Assembly (NCBI RefSeq): GCF_006740685.1
Contig: NZ_CP035425.1
Coordinates: 1,279,687 to 1,343,686, forward strand
Direction of reading: 5' to 3'
DNA length: 64,000 nucleotides
Origin: Candidatus Nitrosopumilus sp. SW
Lineage (GTDB): Archaea > Thermoproteota > Nitrososphaeria > Nitrososphaerales > Nitrosopumilaceae
Part shown: one piece after another, positions 61,062-64,000 of the stretch
Layout of the letters: each line of letters begins with the position of its first letter
Position numbering within the stretch: position 1 is the stretch's first letter
The notes under the pieces: generated by a model
Seen by the model: only the letters and a program-made list of their open reading frames with translations
Databases searched by the model: none
What the model was told of the DNA's origin: nothing
Translations under genes and position numbers: made by a program

Positions 61062-61549
61062 ATATGCTAAACACTAAACGTGATTTTTCAAAGGATCTTG
61101 AGCGTATAAAATCACTTTCGTCAAAACTTGACAAGAAAATTTCTGAGGCAAAATCCTCTGATGATAAAAATATTGAAAAATTAACTTTGGAAGAATTACA
61201 AGATTTGGATAAAATTGTTGGAATTGCAGATTTTATGCTAGTCAAATATGCTGATAAAAAAGAGATGCGCTCAATTCTCAAATATTTTGTATCTGTAATC
61301 TCAGATGCTGCAGGTTCTATTGAAAATTTGGATGATGAAATCTCTGAATTGATCATGTCTGCAGAAGATTCTATTAGCAAGGTGAAAGGAATTCATGTAG
61401 ATATCTCAGAGAAATCTGATTTTAAGAAGAAATATCATGATGGTCCTGATTATAATGAGCACGAAACAAGTGCAATTAATTTAACCAATTTTGCTACAGA
61501 GATTCACACCATAGAATACCAACAAAATTCTCAAGGGAATACTGCGTAG
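61058..61549 (+). CDS. Second helical protein of the cdvC operon
   Basis: A 163-residue mostly helical protein starting at TTG 61058, overlapping the previous stop by 4 bp, or at ATG 61064. Four to five amphipathic helices of Lys/Ser/Asp/Glu with no cysteines (LERIKSLSSKLDKKI, then EELQDLDKIVGIADFML), and a polar C-terminal 40 residues. It resembles coiled-coil partners of cytoskeletal or ESCRT-III-like systems, but no family is recognised. It ends 10 bp before cdvC. Confidence 0.6.
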   Translation: MNMLNTKRDFSKDLERIKSLSSKLDKKISEAKSSDDKNIEKLTLEELQDLDKIVGIADFMLVKYADKKEMRSILKYFVSVISDAAGSIENLDDEISELIMSAEDSISKVKGIHVDISEKSDFKKKYHDGPDYNEHETSAINLTNFATEIHTIEYQQNSQGNTA

Positions 61550-61559
61550 GTAATTTGAA

Positions 61560-62753
61560 ATGAGTATGGCTCCCCAAGAACTAGAAAATACTGCTAGCAA
61601 ATATGCTTCTGAAGCTATCAAATTTGATTCTCAAGGTGCACGGGGTCAAGCAATTACATACTATCAACAAGCAATTGATGCTCTGGTAAAATTATTACAA
61701 TTGTATCCTACTAGTAAACTAAACCCAATTTACAAGGAGAGATGTAACTCTTATCACAATAGAATTAATGCATTACAACAGGCACATGGTGTAGAGCCTG
61801 CAGTTGATCCTAAAGCATCTCCTGAAGAACAAAAGAAATCTGTTCAAAGACAAGAAGCAGAAAATGACTTTGAAGATCTCATAATGAAAGAAAAACCTGA
61901 TGTCACTTGGGATCAAGTCATTGGTTTAGATGATGCAAAAAGTGCATTACGTGAATCAATTGTATATCCAACTAAACGACCTGATTTGTTTCCACTTGGA
62001 TGGCCAAAAGGAATGTTACTTTATGGTCCACCTGGAACTGGTAAAACAATGTTAGCAGCTGCAACTGCAAATGAAATGGATGGTTACTTTATCAATGTCG
62101 ATGCCTCTTCTATGATGAGTAAGTGGTTAGGTGAAGCAGAAAAGAATGTTTCAAAATTATTTACTATGGCAAGAAGTTATGCTGAAAAAGAAGGCAAACC
62201 GGTAATTTTGTTTGTAGATGAAGTTGATTCTCTATTAGGCTCCAGAAACAGTGAGGTTGGTGGAGAAGTTAGAACAAAGAATCAATTCCTAACTGAAATG
62301 GATGGTGTTAATGGTAAAGGAAAAGATTTGATGATGTATGTTATTGGTGCTACAAACAAACCATGGAGTCTTGATTGGCCTTTCCTTAGAAGATTCCAAA
62401 AAAGAATCTATGTGTCATTGCCTACTCAGGCAGCAAGAGAAAATCTCTTTGAACAATACACTGCTAAACTAAACAAAGACTATAGAGTTAATCCTACTGA
62501 ACTAGCAAAAATGTTTGATGGATACAGTGCAAGTGACATCAAGGATGTTTGTCAAGCTGCTCAGATTAAAACAGTACATGAAATTTTCAATGCTCCTGAT
62601 TATCATGAACCCATAGAAGGTGAAGAACCAGTACAACCAAGAGAATTGACTACATCTGATTTCAAAAATATTATGGAAAGAAGAAAACCAAGTGTTTCAA
62701 CTGAAATGATTCGTGCATATCACAAATGGAGCGAAGAATTCCAAGCACTATAA
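61560..62753 (+). CDS. cdvC: Vps4-like AAA ATPase, CdvC of the ESCRT cell-division machinery
   Basis: A 397-residue AAA ATPase. Residues about 8-76 are an MIT domain (Microtubule Interacting and Transport) with 'AIKFDSQGARGQAITYYQQAIDALVKLL'. The ATPase domain has Walker A GPPGTGKT, Walker B ILFVDEVDSLLG and an arginine finger WPFLRRFQKRIY. CdvC removes ESCRT-III (CdvB) filaments during archaeal cell division in Thaumarchaeota and Sulfolobales. The two co-transcribed genes upstream are new candidate ESCRT factors. Confidence 0.96.
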   Translation: MSMAPQELENTASKYASEAIKFDSQGARGQAITYYQQAIDALVKLLQLYPTSKLNPIYKERCNSYHNRINALQQAHGVEPAVDPKASPEEQKKSVQRQEAENDFEDLIMKEKPDVTWDQVIGLDDAKSALRESIVYPTKRPDLFPLGWPKGMLLYGPPGTGKTMLAAATANEMDGYFINVDASSMMSKWLGEAEKNVSKLFTMARSYAEKEGKPVILFVDEVDSLLGSRNSEVGGEVRTKNQFLTEMDGVNGKGKDLMMYVIGATNKPWSLDWPFLRRFQKRIYVSLPTQAARENLFEQYTAKLNKDYRVNPTELAKMFDGYSASDIKDVCQAAQIKTVHEIFNAPDYHEPIEGEEPVQPRELTTSDFKNIMERRKPSVSTEMIRAYHKWSEEFQAL

Positions 62754-62834
62754 TCAAAATTTTTGCGATCAAAAATTATCATTCTTAATACTCACAAAAC
62801 TTAAATTCACTTTCTTGCGGACTTTACGAGGGTC

Positions 62835-63977
62835 ACGATAACTACAAAGAAATCAATCCACGCAAACAAGCATGGAAAGCTGATCTTTGATGATGGAACT
62901 GTTTTTGAAGGCCAAGGTTTTGGTTACTCGACGACTGTTTTTGGTGAAATTGTCTTTAACACTGGTATGGTTGGTTATACTGAAGCACTAACTGATCCTT
63001 CCTATAATGGTCAAATTCTAACTCTGACATATCCTCTTGTTGGAAATTATGGTGTACCCGATCCAGAAATTAAAGACGAGGATGGAATTCCAAAATTCTT
63101 TGAATCTGATGTTATGCAAATCAGGGGACTTGTAGTTCATGAACTCTCATTGACTGCAAGTCATTGGAATCTCAAAATGACTTTGGATGAATGGATGTAT
63201 AATGAAAAAGTACCTGGAATCTCTGGCATTGATACTCGTGCCATAACCAAGAAACTCCGAAGTAGCGGTGTTATGATGGCTGCTCTTGTCGTATCTGATG
63301 AAGAAATCGATGTTGAAAAAATCAAAAAAGAACTAGCAGAGGCAACTGATTACAATTCTGAAAAATTTATGGATTCAGTTTCAACTAAAGAAGAAAAAAT
63401 CTACGGAAATGATTCTGAATCTGTTGTGGTAATTGATACTGGTGCAAAAAATGCTATTGTACGAAATGTACGAGAATTAGGATACAAAGCAATTGTTGTT
63501 CCATGGGATACTCCTTATGAGAAAGTAATGTCTCACAATCCAAAAGGTGTGGTTTTAAGTAGTGGTCCCGGTGACCCACAAAACTGTCCTGCAACTGTTG
63601 ATACTGCAAAAAAATTAATTGAAAATAATGTTCCTACATTAGGAATTTGTTTAGGTGCACAAATAATTGGTCTTGCTGGAAATACTGAAACTTACAAACT
63701 AAAATACGGGCATCGTGGACAAAACAAACCTTGTATTAATTTGGACACAAATCAGGTTTATGTTACGAGCCAAAACCACGGTTATGGAATAAAACCTGAA
63801 TCTCTAGAAAAATCTGATTTTAAATTATGGTTTACAAATGCAGATGATAAAACAGTTGAGGGAATAAAACATAAAACACAGAATTGCATTGCAGTTCAAT
63901 TCCATCCAGAAGCTGCACCTGGTCCTTTTGATTGTAAATATGTCTTTGAAGAACTTAAAAAATTAATGGAGAAATAA
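62835..63977 (+). CDS. carA: Carbamoyl-phosphate synthase small subunit, with non-canonical start
   Basis: The first ATG in frame (62967) would lose the conserved N-terminus. The preceding 44 codons encode LIFDDGTVFEGQGFGY and GEIVFNTGMVGYTEALTDP, typical of CarA, but no ATG, GTG or TTG occurs back to an in-frame stop at 62802. The likely start is ACG 62835 or ATA 62838, after a gaggg Shine-Dalgarno-like sequence. The C-terminal glutaminase domain shows the nucleophile Cys in LGICLGAQI and His in VQFHPEA. It supplies ammonia from glutamine to CarB for pyrimidine and arginine synthesis. Confidence 0.93.
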   Translation, partial: TITTKKSIHANKHGKLIFDDGTVFEGQGFGYSTTVFGEIVFNTGMVGYTEALTDPSYNGQILTLTYPLVGNYGVPDPEIKDEDGIPKFFESDVMQIRGLVVHELSLTASHWNLKMTLDEWMYNEKVPGISGIDTRAITKKLRSSGVMMAALVVSDEEIDVEKIKKELAEATDYNSEKFMDSVSTKEEKIYGNDSESVVVIDTGAKNAIVRNVRELGYKAIVVPWDTPYEKVMSHNPKGVVLSSGPGDPQNCPATVDTAKKLIENNVPTLGICLGAQIIGLAGNTETYKLKYGHRGQNKPCINLDTNQVYVTSQNHGYGIKPESLEKSDFKLWFTNADDKTVEGIKHKTQNCIAVQFHPEAAPGPFDCKYVFEELKKLMEK

Positions 63978-63980
63978 AAA

Positions 63981-64000
63981 TTGCCAAAAAATGAATCTCT
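63981..64000 (+). CDS. carB: Start of carB (carbamoyl-phosphate synthase large subunit), truncated by window end
   Basis: A TTG start 3 bp after the carA stop opens a frame reading Pro-Lys-Asn-Glu-Ser, a typical CarB N-terminus. Only six codons are in the window. The close spacing and carA context support the call. Confidence 0.55.

Overview
The window is AT-rich archaeal chromosome and fits a marine ammonia-oxidising thaumarchaeon (Nitrososphaerota, Nitrosopumilus type). The evidence is an archaeal gene set (ribosomal protein eL40, TrmB-, FilR1- and Lrp-type regulators, TATA boxes about 25-30 nt before starts, an intron-bearing tRNA), a Vps4-like CdvC ATPase of archaeal cell division, exported proteins ending in a PEFG-type C-terminus, blue-copper and multicopper proteins, and a bacterial-type uvrBAC operon as is usual in this phylum. 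Genes are densely packed, often overlap by 4-38 bp, and start with TTG or GTG unusually often. No ammonia monooxygenase, rRNA, CRISPR array, transposase or integrase is visible.

Layout. 0-14.4 kb: small membrane and zinc-binding proteins, a zinc alcohol dehydrogenase, a YyaL/SPATA20 protein, an Lrp-type sensor domain, a DEAD-box helicase with a possible switching leader, a membrane-anchored DsbA, tRNA-Thr and a pyruvoyl arginine decarboxylase. 14.5-18 kb: M3 oligopeptidase, UBP zinc finger and pyrophosphatase. 18-25 kb: an accessory-looking stretch with a large modular exported protein, other exported or unknown proteins, structured intergenic DNA and a FilR1-type regulator. It is bounded by a 13-bp copy of the tRNA-Val 3' end and by tRNA-Val itself. 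25-42 kb: eL40, succinyl-CoA synthetase, a ferritin-like protein, IleRS, a purine/folate block (purD, formyl-THF cyclo-ligase, folD, purN), an RNA-processing metallo-hydrolase, glycerate kinase, an iron-ADH-like protein and an F420-type oxidoreductase. 42.9-49.3 kb: uvrB-uvrA-uvrC. 49.3-59.2 kb: cupredoxin, citrate synthase, DHH phosphoesterase with a histone-H1-like tail, PEFG surface protein, Cys-rich mini-proteins, dicarboxylate symporter, three-domain multicopper oxidase and RidA. 59.2-64 kb: TrmB regulator divergent from a three-gene operon ending in CdvC, then carA and the first codons of carB.

The most interesting element is the operon at 60504-62753. Two undescribed helical proteins are translationally coupled and sit directly before the ESCRT ATPase CdvC, and the first has features of a divergent, short ESCRT-III (CdvB-like) protein. 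Other points are a 20-nt non-canonical intron in the variable loop of tRNA-Val(CAC), mutually exclusive hairpins before the DEAD-box gene, several unexplained intergenic RNA-like structures, two genes (carA and the 1028-aa exported protein) whose conserved N-termini lie upstream of any ATG/GTG/TTG, an iron-ADH relative lacking one metal histidine, and a UvrC without its helix-hairpin-helix domain. At least nine genes shorter than 60 codons were found by reading the gaps.
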